From NCBI RefSeq assembly GCF_905475395.1, contig NC_058337.1, forward strand, positions 130,035,960 to 130,099,959: 64,000 nucleotides of DNA, written 5' to 3'. The stretch is from Chrysoperla carnea. Lineage: Eukaryota > Arthropoda > Insecta > Neuroptera > Chrysopidae. Position 1 is the stretch's first letter, and the number at the start of each line of letters is the position of its first letter. This document shows, one piece after another, positions 40,101 to 52,100 of the stretch. Under the pieces are notes generated by a model. The model saw only the letters and a list, made by a program, of their open reading frames with translations. It was not told the origin of the DNA and searched no databases. A program made the position numbers and the translations under genes.

Positions 40101-43100
40101 GCACTTCAAATCAGACAAATGAAACCAAAACATAAAATATTCTTCTAAATCAGGCAAAATCAATTAAAAATAATAAAATTTTTATAAATAATAACTAGTC
40201 TAGAGTATAATCAGTCTTTTAATTATCAAGTCAGTCATCAGTCATTCGTAATAAACTGTTAATTATCAAATAAAAAATAAAAAAATGTCGTTTTATAATT
40301 GTGCTTGGTTTGACTGCAAGGAAGATAAAGCTAGATCATCTTCCGATTCTGAATCTTACTTAAACTTACTCTTTAGTAACGAACTTTTTCTGACACGACA
40401 CGATTTGAGCTTAGTATTAGTAGGTTTTAACTCTACTCAAATGCCATCAAAATTTGGGAAGTAGAAATACGGTAACAAATGCCAAAAATTACTAAATAAT
40501 ATTAAATTTTTTAAAATCATTTTTGTATTGATATATATCATAAAAATTCACGTGATATATATCGGATATATATCATGATATATATCCTCGAACCCTGCTT
40601 AATATATCGGTTATAGCGACTTATAACTGATTAATAACTACCAACATATATAATACGCATGCACATACTTTAATTTTTATAATGACTTACGTTTATAACG
40701 CTTATAACGCTTATAACGACTATTAGTTATATAGACCAAAATTTTTGATCACTTCAATATCACTATAAGCTATTTTGACTGTATATATATAAGACATTCA
40801 ACCCACAAGGTTCATTTTGCGTCACTTTGCATGCTAAAGTCTTTATATTAAATCTTTGTGTGAGAATTTCAATGTAATCAAAAATTTAAAAAAAAATTGC
40901 TGAAGAAAATTAAATATTAATTAATGATTCTCTCACGGTCTACAACCTTGAGGACAGGAAGATGACGCTTTGCTTGATGATGATTCGATATGCATGAAAT
41001 AGTGTCAAGTGTGTGTCAAATCACACCATGTAAGGATCGTTATTATTAAGGTAGTACAAGCACCAAAGCAATTTCAGATTTAGAGTTGAAATGATTTGTA
41101 CCTACCTTATTTCAACTTTGATGATTAATTTTGTTATAACTTCATGAATGTAGACGAAAAATAAGAATACAATTTTTTGATATCTGCCTGGTTTTCGAAA
41201 TATTGAAAGCTAAATAATTAAACCAAATATTCAATTTTCGATATTTTGAAAATTACTTTCTTTTATTCTTACTTTTCGTCTTATTTTGGCAAGTTTTAAT
41301 CTAATTCACCATCAAAATTGAAAATATATATTTTTTTAAATTTGTGTCCCCACTACCGTGCTCATACATCCTTAGTTAGTCGAGCGCATAACGGGTTTTT
41401 TTTTTTTCAATAATTTATTAAGGTTTTTACTTTAATTTAAATAGTTTTTCTTTAATTTCCATCGGCTAGTTTTGGAGAAATCTATGAAGACATACCATCC
41501 ATCTACCGTTTTGCCATAAAACCAATGTTAAATATGCCTACTTTTGAAGTAATTTATTTATTTAAATACTCGGGCAACCCCCCTTAAAATTTTTAGTCCT
41601 AGTCCAGCTTCATATAAAAAAAATCAAGCTTTTTCTTAAAATTGCTTAGGTGCTCGTACATCCTTAAGTACTTACCTATACCTTATTATAGACGATTAGA
41701 TAGTTGAAATATTGCGTGATATGTATTTCAAATAACTTTCCTAATAAAAAAAGTTTTGAATACATTTTTGTGTGTTTACAGAGAGACAGACACGCACTCT
41801 ACTCTTGTTCAAGTTCAAGTCGGTAAAAATAAAATCTCACTTCTTAAAAGAAAGGTTTTTTTGTTTTGAATAAAAAGAAATTCCGGACTTTTTCTTCTTA
41901 CATGCAAATAGTGAAATTTTTTATTGGAATTTATTTAAACTTATAATTAGTGCGATTTTTATATAATTGCATGTTATGATTGACAGCTGTTACGGGTAGT
42001 GAAGAATCAAAACTATAAGTAATATATAATTACTATTTGATCACTACTAAAGGGAGAACGTGTATTTTACGTTTGTATAATCCGTTTGGGAGCGTTCATA
42101 AACACAGGATTCAATTCCACCACCTTTGAAATCCCTCCCTCTCTTTATGTAGCCTACCGTAGCCTTTATTATGAACCTCCCTCGAGTGGAACGTAGATTT
42201 TTTTTAAGTATCAACACAAGAAGACAATTTATATTTTCTGAAACATTGGCATTACGGCATTGTAAGAATTTGGCGTTCATCATCACTAGATAATATACAC
42301 CAAAGTCGCTTCCCACTTTCTGTCACTATGCATGCTTAGAACATTAAAACTACGCAACGGATTTTGATGTGGTTTTTTAATTGATAGTAGAGAAACACTG
42401 ATAATTTAAGAGGTTTCTAATGGGATATCGCGAATAAACACATTTTTGTATTTTAGTATCAACATTGCACCCGTGCGAAGCCGGGACGGGTCGCTAGTAA
42501 AATATACAATTACGTATCCAATGTTTGAAATTAAATATCGTAAACTACAACTTAAACTGCAAATTATTTTCATTGTGCTAAAGAAAAAATATCAAGAAAA
42601 TTACGTAGCTTTCTGACTTCATTACCACTCTCCCTTGACGTAGCTTTTGAACTTATCCACTCCTCTTCTTGACCAGGACACTTGAATTATCGAAAAACAT
42701 CTCTGATCCTGTAAAACATATCTGGATGTTTGAGTACTTATTAAGACAATACGTTCTTGGGACCTTAACTTGGGTAAAGCATGCGCATTCAAACACTTCT
42801 AACATGAGTAATTGAAAGTAAAAAAATTAAACGGCAAATTTTAAACTGAACAAGTAAAAACAAACAATTAACTGAGTTAATTGTTGAAATACCCTGTACA
42901 GAAAGTGTTGAATATTAGTGACTTCATTACTTTTTTTTTATCAATTGGAAGAGTTTAAAAATCCAACACCATTATGGCAATCTTTCGACCGCCATTCATT
43001 TGGTTTTCGAAACTTTTTTGGGGAGGGTGGAGGCATACAACAATTGGACGAATAGGGTTTATTGAAACATTCGGATGTTAATCTATAAGGTTTTCTGAAT

Positions 43101-46100
43101 ATGAATCAATTGACAGAATGCGATCCTCGGATTTTGCACACTCAAGTCTATCTAGCGCCTGCTTTAATGTCTTAATTGTCTTAATTACAGTTTGATCCCC
43201 AGGTTTCTAGAATTGGTTTATGAAACAACATATAGATTTAATTTATTCAACAATTTCTAAAAAATACATAAAGTACAACAATTGAATAAACAAAGTATTC
43301 AAATAATGTACCCGTTGTTCTGTAAAATTTCCCAAAAACAGTTTAAAATCACATGTAGTCCGAAAGATAACCCAAATCTCCTTAAATGTAGAACATCTTG
43401 TTCGGGTGGTATTAAAGTACTAATAATTTTATTTATATTTGTGTTTACGGTCATTATATTATGATCACCTACGTATTAATTTGAGTGACACCAATATTAT
43501 TGGTGACTAATTTGACGTAATCGCGTGCGTTATTTGTTCTATACTGTTCAAATAATTGATTTTTATTATTATTGAAATACAAAAAAAAAATAAATACTAA
43601 GTGGAAATAATTGAAAATGACTGAATTTAAGAATGACGTCAAATTTTTATGTCATAAATTTCGTATTTTATTTTTATTTACTTTTAGCTCTACTTTTGAT
43701 AAAAAGATATTACGTTATTTTTACGACTTTTCTGATATGATTGAAAATAATAAAACAAAAAAATGTATATACTATGACCAATTATGGCGTCTTTTAATAG
43801 TACAAATATTTTGAAATTATTTATGCCATATGTTTATAATTACTTAATTAGTTTTGATTACCTATTAATGATAAGAAATTTTATATATAGGTGATTCAAA
43901 AGTACGATGTCTTTTAAGTTAAACTCTTAGGTACTTATTGAAGTTGATCTTTTTGCTTATATTTTAAAATAAACTAAAGTTAAAAAAAAACTAAAAAAAT
44001 ACGCTTTATTGCACTAAAAAGTGGATAGTATATTTGATTGTACTGTGGAATTATCCACTTTTTAGTGAAATATAGAGCTTGTTTTTGAGTTTTCTTTAAG
44101 CTATAATTTATTTTCTTATTTTTTAGTTGCTTTAGACTTATAAAATCACGCTAGAAAATAATTTTCATCCAAATCGAAGGCAAAAAAATTTTCGCCATTT
44201 TTTAGAAATTTCATAACGATCTCTTTGAAAAAATCGTAAAAACATTTTTGTATCGAAATTTGATAAAAATTGGTTAAATAGGGTTAATTTGTACCCAAAA
44301 TATACAAAAATCGTAGTCATTTAACGATTGGGTTAGGAATTTTTGTAATATCGTCTAAAATCCTGTGCGAAAAACTTTTATTATGAAGCCACTCCGAAAA
44401 TTCCAGAAAATGTATAGTTCGACTAAATATGGTGACCATGCAAAAACATTCCTTTAACCATATAAATATTACCAAAGATAATAAATGAGAACTCTAGGAT
44501 ATTTTGAATTCAATTTCGACCAAAGAAAAGGTTTACAACAGTTTTTAACCCATTAGCACTCGCGTCAACTGTTCGGTAATCTTTATTCACGTGATGAGAG
44601 AAATTCTAACAATTTCTGAAAGACTTGAGAAAAATATATTTTTTAAAACTGTAGATAGGTTGAAATAATCTGAAAAATTCATGACATGGAAATAGATAAA
44701 ATTATATGAAGGTAGAAAATGTTTCAACCACATATACCATTTAAAAAACAAAAGTTATTTATGTTTTAAATCGAGCGTGAGCAAAATGCTCATAGCATGA
44801 GTGCTGATGGGTTAAAATTAATATATACAGAACAAGACAATGAATTTCATAACAATGTTTTTCCGACACTTATGAGTCATAGTTTATGTTAATTAATGTA
44901 AATATAATTGACAATAATAAGATAATTAAAATTAATTACAACCTATTCGTTTAATTAAATTTTTATTCTGATTTCTTTAAATTTAATTTAGGAAGCCCTT
45001 GGAATGTGAATATAATGACGCCGCCATCATTGTCTGTAATGGGTGATTCAACACGTCTGGTGCCAGCAAATAGTTCAGCAATATTTGAAATAATCACAAG
45101 CAATCCGAATTTATCATCCGACGAGCTAACCGTTAATGTGTTAGCACCATCTAAACGTATTGTACCCGCTCGTGTATTACCTGGCATTAATTCTGGTGTA
45201 CATAGTGTAGAATTTTTACCAACTGAAGTTGGTACACATATCGTTGAGGTGGCAATTGGTGGTGAAAAATTAGCAGCTGGTCCATTAATTGCAAAAGTAT
45301 ATGACGCAGAATTGATACAAGTAGCGGATGTTAGTAGTGGTATTGTGGGACAACCTGTACAATTTCGAGGTTATTACTTTTACTTCCTACCTAAAATGTA
45401 TTATGTATAAAACACCCACCTTAAACTTTGTCTACATGGTAGAAGATAAATATCAAAAGTTTATATCGCTCGTCGATCCTTAAATGTACATTTAATAGAG
45501 TGGATGTATTATTCAGTGTACCGGGTGTATCAGAATTAAAAATAAAATCAACGCAGAAGCTAAGAATTAATTTTAACGATGCCAGATTTTTATTGCCTTA
45601 ACTATTTTTTGACAATATTGCTAAAAAACAAAGTTCTGAGTAACTGGGAGTACAATACAAGTACGAACTTTTTTTTCTTCCAATTTTATCATTCTCTGTG
45701 ATATTACTTTCATAAGCGTCCGTAAATAAATTTCAAAAATTATAGTCCCCGTGGTACCACCTGTACGCTACAGAATAATCAAGAAATAGAGCTACACACA
45801 TCCTTGAATCAGTTCATTGAGCTCAGTTAACATATATCATTTCTTGCTGCTCGAAATTCAAATCAAATCAAGAGTTATTTGTATATTGGCTGCAAGAACG
45901 TCGCCAAGGGGGACGCAACTGCCTCTCCACTAAAGATTCAAAAAAATTCAAGAAAGATCGAAAATCATAAGTCTATGATATCATTTTGCGTTCTCGCGAA
46001 TCAATTTTATCTCTTCGCTATTCTGTCTCCTGGGTCCCTGACTGGTGACTTCCTTGGTTGGATGAGTAGACTTCCTTGGCCGAATTTATTTCGATAAGCT

Positions 46101-49100
46101 ATAAGCATTGTAGCGAATATATTGTTAAGAAAGTTTTTTTTTTAAAATGTTTTTCGGCATTTAATTCTGACACACTTGGTAACAACACTTACCCTTTCAT
46201 TTTCAAACGACAACGGATATGCAGCTTAATTTAGTAATTTCCTTTTAATAATCAAATATCGTGTCTAATTGTATTTAATTACATTTTAATTAGCAAACTC
46301 TATTGATGACTTAACTTAAATATTTTATCCAAATACCATTTCGCTTTTATGATTTCGTTTTAAATGAATTACAGTCGATGCGAGTCAAGCAGGCGAAGGT
46401 CAATTAGAAATATCAATAAACGAAGGTGAAGTACCAAACCACGTCCAAGTAGTTGGCGGCGGCAGATGTTTAGTATCATTCACACCCGATCAAGCGAAAC
46501 CACATTTAATTGATATTAAATTCAACGGCGAAACAGTCCGTGGATGTCCATTTATTTGCAACGTCACAGATACAAGTCGAGTCACATTAAACTTAAGCAA
46601 CTTAGAGTTAATTCCGGTACATCAACCAAGTAGTTTTCATATAGGAGTTGGAGGAGGTGGAGCTGCTGAATTAGCAGTAGCTGTACGTGGCCCTCTTGGT
46701 GAATTACCTGTCAAAGTAACAGGAGACATTCATTCAGGATTTACCGCAGAATTTACACCAAATCAAGTTGGTGCACATCAAATCACTGTCGATTACAATG
46801 GTCGCCCTGTACAAGGTACACCATTTATTGCAAAAGCATTCGATGCATCACGTGTCACTGTTGGATCTGTGTCACGAGGTACTGTTGGACGACCCGTGAC
46901 TTTTTCTGTTGATGCCAGCGATGCTGGTGAAGGAAATCTCGAAATCACAATATCAGCCAGAGGATTAAATATACCAACACAAGTACATCCACAAGGCAAT
47001 GCTCGATTTGCAGTCAGTTTTATACCTGCAGAAGCATGCGATCATATTGTAAATGTGGCATTTAATAAACGAGCTGTTGAAGGATGTCCGTTAATTGTGG
47101 GTGTTAGTAGTGGAGCAGGTGGACCATCTGTGACATTGCCTGGACCTGGACCCGTTCATAAACCGGCTACATTACTTATAAATCATTCTGGGAAATTGGA
47201 AGATATTGAAGTAAATGTTGAAGGTAATTGTTTTTACGTAGTGTGTTTAAAATTGTACATATTAGTTAAGGTTGTACCATCATCTTGAAAAGTGTTCTCG
47301 AAAGTTAAGTGTCCAGTTTTCTAAAACTCAACTCTAATTTTATCCCTCCATGAATCAAACATCGAACAGAACGTCTCAACTTCACAAAGCTTTAAAATTA
47401 CTCACAGGGGAATTGTGTACCTCAAGAAGCTTTTGACAAGAAGGCTATAATCTGGATAATATATCTGCCAAATTCTGAAAGAGTTAACCATCTAAATTAA
47501 GAATCACAAGATTGTATGGTCGTGCCGCGTTTGCTTTATATGCCAACGTCTTTGATTTGTATCTCGTCTTGAATCAGAATATAGATGCTGCAATCTCGTG
47601 CAGTTATCACTTCATATAAAATTAGCTAAGATTGAGTTTCATGAACATTACCACTGATGACAGCGTTTCCCAAAACGATGAAACGTTCTCCGATTATTTT
47701 AGTTTTCGTTTCACTGCTCTTAAACATTTCTCAATCATGAAAGTACAACCTTAAAAATAACAAACCGCCCAAATTGTTTTTTTTTGGCACTTATAGTTTA
47801 TACACCCTGGTGCAGAAAAAACACTGTGTGAAGTATCAAAATATCATATTTTTTCGCATAATGTTATCATGTATCATGGTGTATTTCGTCTCATTTTTCT
47901 ACGCTCTTCCCATTTTGATTTTTTTTTAAAAGTGCATGTGTTAGATTAAATTATTTTTTTTGTTAATTTGTGTTTTATTAAATCGTCTGTTATCAATTTC
48001 GGCATTGGTTTTTCTATGTATTTTATTCTATTTTATATGTCTACACATTTTATTTTGATTATATCAAGAAGGGTTTCTTTGGCACTGCTTTCTTATTTCA
48101 GGTCGACGCCGATTTTACTAGACAGACTTTTGAACTGCACTAACTCAAATATTACCCATCTAAAACAAAAAAAAAAAAACTAACATTTTAGTAAAATGTG
48201 AGATTTACTAACCAACTCTTCAAAATAATATCGAAAATGATAACAATTTGAGGCAGTTTTGTATGAATTAAAAAATAAGATGTAGATAAAAAATAATGGA
48301 AAGCTGTGAAAAGCTTTTTCTTTTAGATTTCTTAAGGTATTTAACTTTCTTTCATTTTCTAACATTACTCATTTAGAATTGTATTTCGGGTTTAATTTGC
48401 ATGGTGGCTAATTTCTTAATTAACTTAAAACTTCATTTGTATAAATTTTCATCGTACATTTCATTTAATTAATCTTCTGTAGTTGTAAAAAAAGAGCTTA
48501 TTAATTAGTAAAAAAAATATAGAAAATAACCATAAAAATGACCTAAGACAAATGAATGACGATGACTTAGGGCCAGGCGGGCAAGCTGTTCCAACACAAG
48601 TACAATCGCTTGGAAATGGTTCTGGATTTCGTGCTGAATTTGTTCCACGTGTGGTTGGCGAACATCGCGTGGCAGTGTCAGTACTTGGTACACCAGCACC
48701 AGGCAGTCCGTATGCCGCAAAAGTTTACGATGTGAATGCAATTAAGGTGAAAGAAGCTGTTTTTGGAGTTGTAGGAAAACCAGTTACATTCCTAGGTATG
48801 TCATTGAATAATTATAAAATAATCGGGATCTGATTTAAGAAGTTCGTGTTTTTAGTTGAAACAAGCCAAGCAGGTCCAGGGAATTTAGAAGTAACAGTAA
48901 ATGGTGGTCGTGTACCAACTTCTGCGCAAGCTCAAGGACCACATACGTATGCAATTTCTTTCACACCACGAGAGGCCACACCTCATTCAGTCGATTTACG
49001 ATTTAATGGACAAGATGTACCTGGTAGTCCATTTACGTGCACAATTGCTCCAGCTGCCCGGCTGGTTGGCCCTGATTCTTTGGATAAAGTATCTGTTGGT

Positions 49101-52100
49101 CAACCGTGCCAATTTTCTGTGGAAAGTTTAACGGCTCCGATTGTTGAGATTTTGGGACCATCCAGAAGGCCGTTAACACCTAAAGTAATTTTTTGAAGTT
49201 TTATAAATTTTTCATTATTATAATTGCACTTTTTTTTGTCTTAGATTGTACCTCATCCTGATTCTGAAGGAAAATTCAATGTTGAATTTGTCCCAATTGA
49301 TGTGGGAGATCATAGTGTTGAGGTAAATTTTAAATGCAAATTTAAATTTTTTGAAAATGCTTGAATGAGTTTTTCTTACAGGTTCGTATACCTGGAGGTC
49401 ACATTGAAGGAAGTCCTTTCCTAGTAAAAGCATACGATGCTAGTCGAGTCAGTGTCACAGATATTACCGATGGTGTCGTTGGAAAACCAGTCAGTTTTAA
49501 TATAAATGCTTCACAAGCTGGTGCTGGAAATCTAGAAATTATTGTCGCAGTTAATGGAAAAAATGTTCCGAATTTTGTGCAATCAGAAGGGAATGCAAGA
49601 TTCAAAGTTAATTTTAAACCAACGGAAGCTGCAACTCATAGTTTAAGTGTGAGGTATGTCAAAATAATTTCTATTTAAATATATTTTTCTAAAAATTGGT
49701 ATTTTTAATTCAGATTTAATGGCCAAGCAGTACCAGGATCACCTTTTGCTTGTAAAGTAACGTCGAGTAACGCGCAACATCGTGTACCAATTAGTGGATC
49801 AGCTTTAGAATTGGCAGCTTTAGGATCATCAGCAGAAATTGTTTTAGAAGGCGTCAGCAGTAAGTTCAAAATATTTCCCGAGTGTAATAATCATTGGTTA
49901 ACATATTTCTTAATTTTAGGTTTGAATCCAAAGGTTATGATCACATCTCCAACTGGAAATACTGTACGAACAACTTTACAAACCCAGGGAGAATCTGTTA
50001 TAGCAAGTTTCACTCCTACCGTTGTTGGGAGACACTCCATATCTGTTTTTATCGCAGATCAACATGTTGTGGGTTCACCATTCCTTTGTAATGTTTATGA
50101 CGTAACAAAAGTAGTTGTGACTGGTCTTCCTGGTAAAAACGCAGAATCAATTACAAAAGGCATGTCCGATTTAAGTTTGAACAAAGTTGTTGCACCGGCA
50201 GAAGTTGGAAAGCCTATTACATTCAGTGTTGATGCTGCTCAAGCCGGGGAGGGTACTTTAGAATTAGTTGTATCAACTAAGCAAAGCACTGTCAAAGCTG
50301 AGGTTGTGGCTTGTGCCAGAGGATTGTACGACGTTACATTTATTCCACAAACAAGTGAAGTTCATTTCGTCAACATAACATTCAATGATACGCCCGTTCC
50401 TGGAAGTCCATTTGAATGTCCAGTAATCGAATCTTTACAATATATTCATGTGGGATCTGTGGCGAAAATTGATCTACCATCAGAAAGTCATCGTGCTGAA
50501 ATTGTGGATCCAAACAACCGTAAAGTATCCTCAACCATGCATGGAAAAACTGCGGAATTTACAGTCTCTCAAATTGGAACATATCGTGTATTAGTTTTTC
50601 AAGATATGGATTTAATTGTCACAAAAACCATACATATTTTCGATCCGTCTAAAATTGAGGTTGTATCCGCTCCGGAAGCTATTTGTCATCGACCCGCGGT
50701 TGTTGGTATTAGTTTACGTAATACAGGTCCTGGTGTATTATCGGCATCTGTTAAAGTGGGCAACAAGAATGTACCACATAGTGTACGTCAAAATCCAAGT
50801 AATCCGAAATTATGGGAGGTTATTTTCCATCCAGAAAATGCTGCACCACATAAAATTATGTTACTATATAATGGAGTGCCAAAACAGGGAGTTTTGGAAG
50901 TACCTGTTCGAGCACCTGGTACAGAACCTTGGGCTGGTGGTTTAGGACTGTATCAATCGCAAGTTGGAAAAGTTACTGCATTCACTATAGATACTTTAGG
51001 TAAACCAGCTCGAGAGTTTGATGTTGTAGTAAGTGGACCTAATGGATCAGCCCTTCCGGTAAGATGTTATCAAACGCGCACTGGAAAATTACAGGCTGAA
51101 TGGACAGCTAATATGTCTGGACCACATCGTGTTGAAGTTCTCCATCAAGCACGCCCATTAAGCGGTAGTCCATTTACATGTCAAGCTTTCATTTCCGACC
51201 GTGTCAAAATTGTTGATCCACCTTCTCAAGTACTTCCTGGAGATACCGTTATTTTCAATGGTAAGCAACAATTTATGGCTACTTAAATTAAGAAACAACG
51301 AAATATTTTTAACGAAATTTGTTATTACAGTCAATACAAAAGATTGTGGTGTTGCTGAATTAGACGTTTCTGTCACAAACTCAATTGGACAATCATTACC
51401 TGTTCGAATAACCGAATTAGATGAAAATCTGTACGAAGTATCCTTTATCACGGCAACAACTGGAATATATAATGTCACCGTTTCTTACGGAGGAATAAAT
51501 CTTTCACAATCACCATTTAATGTTGCCGTTGGACCTGTACCACCATTACCGCCACCTAGAGCAGTTGGGCCTGGCTTGGAAGCTGCTCAAGTTGGTGAAA
51601 TGACCAGCTTCACGGTTAACAGTTCAGTACAACCACAAGTCAAGGTAAAAAATCTCAAAATCCATGACATTTTCTCAAATTTCCATCTGTGTTTAGATAT
51701 TAGAAAATTTTATTTTATTTTTAGGTCGAAGCTGTTGAAGGTACAATTAATGCGCACATCAAAGCCGTCAAACCTGGAGAATATATTGTTTCTTACATTC
51801 CATTATGGGTTGGTACTTACGATATTATAATTTCATGTGCTGGTCAAACATTAGCTGGTTGTCCATTCCGACCGACAGTCGTAGACACGAACGCAGTACG
51901 TGTAATTGGAGGATGGCAACAATATTTGGACGAGAATGGTCGTTTGAAATTGCCATGTAAAATTGCATTGGATATAGCTAATGCAGGACCAGGACAGATT
52001 GAATGTATGCTGTCTGAACGTAAAGTTAACATAGAAGCTAACGGTAATCGTATTCGGTAAGTTTACAAGTTTGGGAAATTAACGAAGTGATGAATTTTGG

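Larger units (their letters stand above)
32420..44991 (+). other. jbug: jbug intron 8 (12.6 kb)
   Basis: The largest intron. Recognisable content: a dispersed repeat (35890-36045), another repeat with an 'acagacggacagacgaacag' tract (about 36320-36470), a 143-bp tandem duplication (38577-38840), a nested pair of transposons (38885-40727), foldback copy 4 with its tail (41098-41665), a Helitron-like element (42310-42498) and another copy of the first repeat (42848-43017). Large parts (32420-35880, 36500-38570, 43020-44990) show no recognisable feature. An internal promoter for a CH-less short isoform could hide here, but I see no direct sign of one. Confidence 0.7.

Noticed and set aside
42047..42316. 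89-codon minus-strand frame in intron 8
   Set aside because: Overlaps the start of a Helitron-like repeat and shows no protein pattern.
45879..46097. 72-codon frame in intron 9
   Set aside because: No filamin-like sequence and not in phase with neighbouring exons.
48523..48570. First choice of exon 11 start, with extra 16 residues
   Set aside because: The downstream acceptor gives the filamin consensus VEGPGGQ; kept only as a possible alternative splice site.
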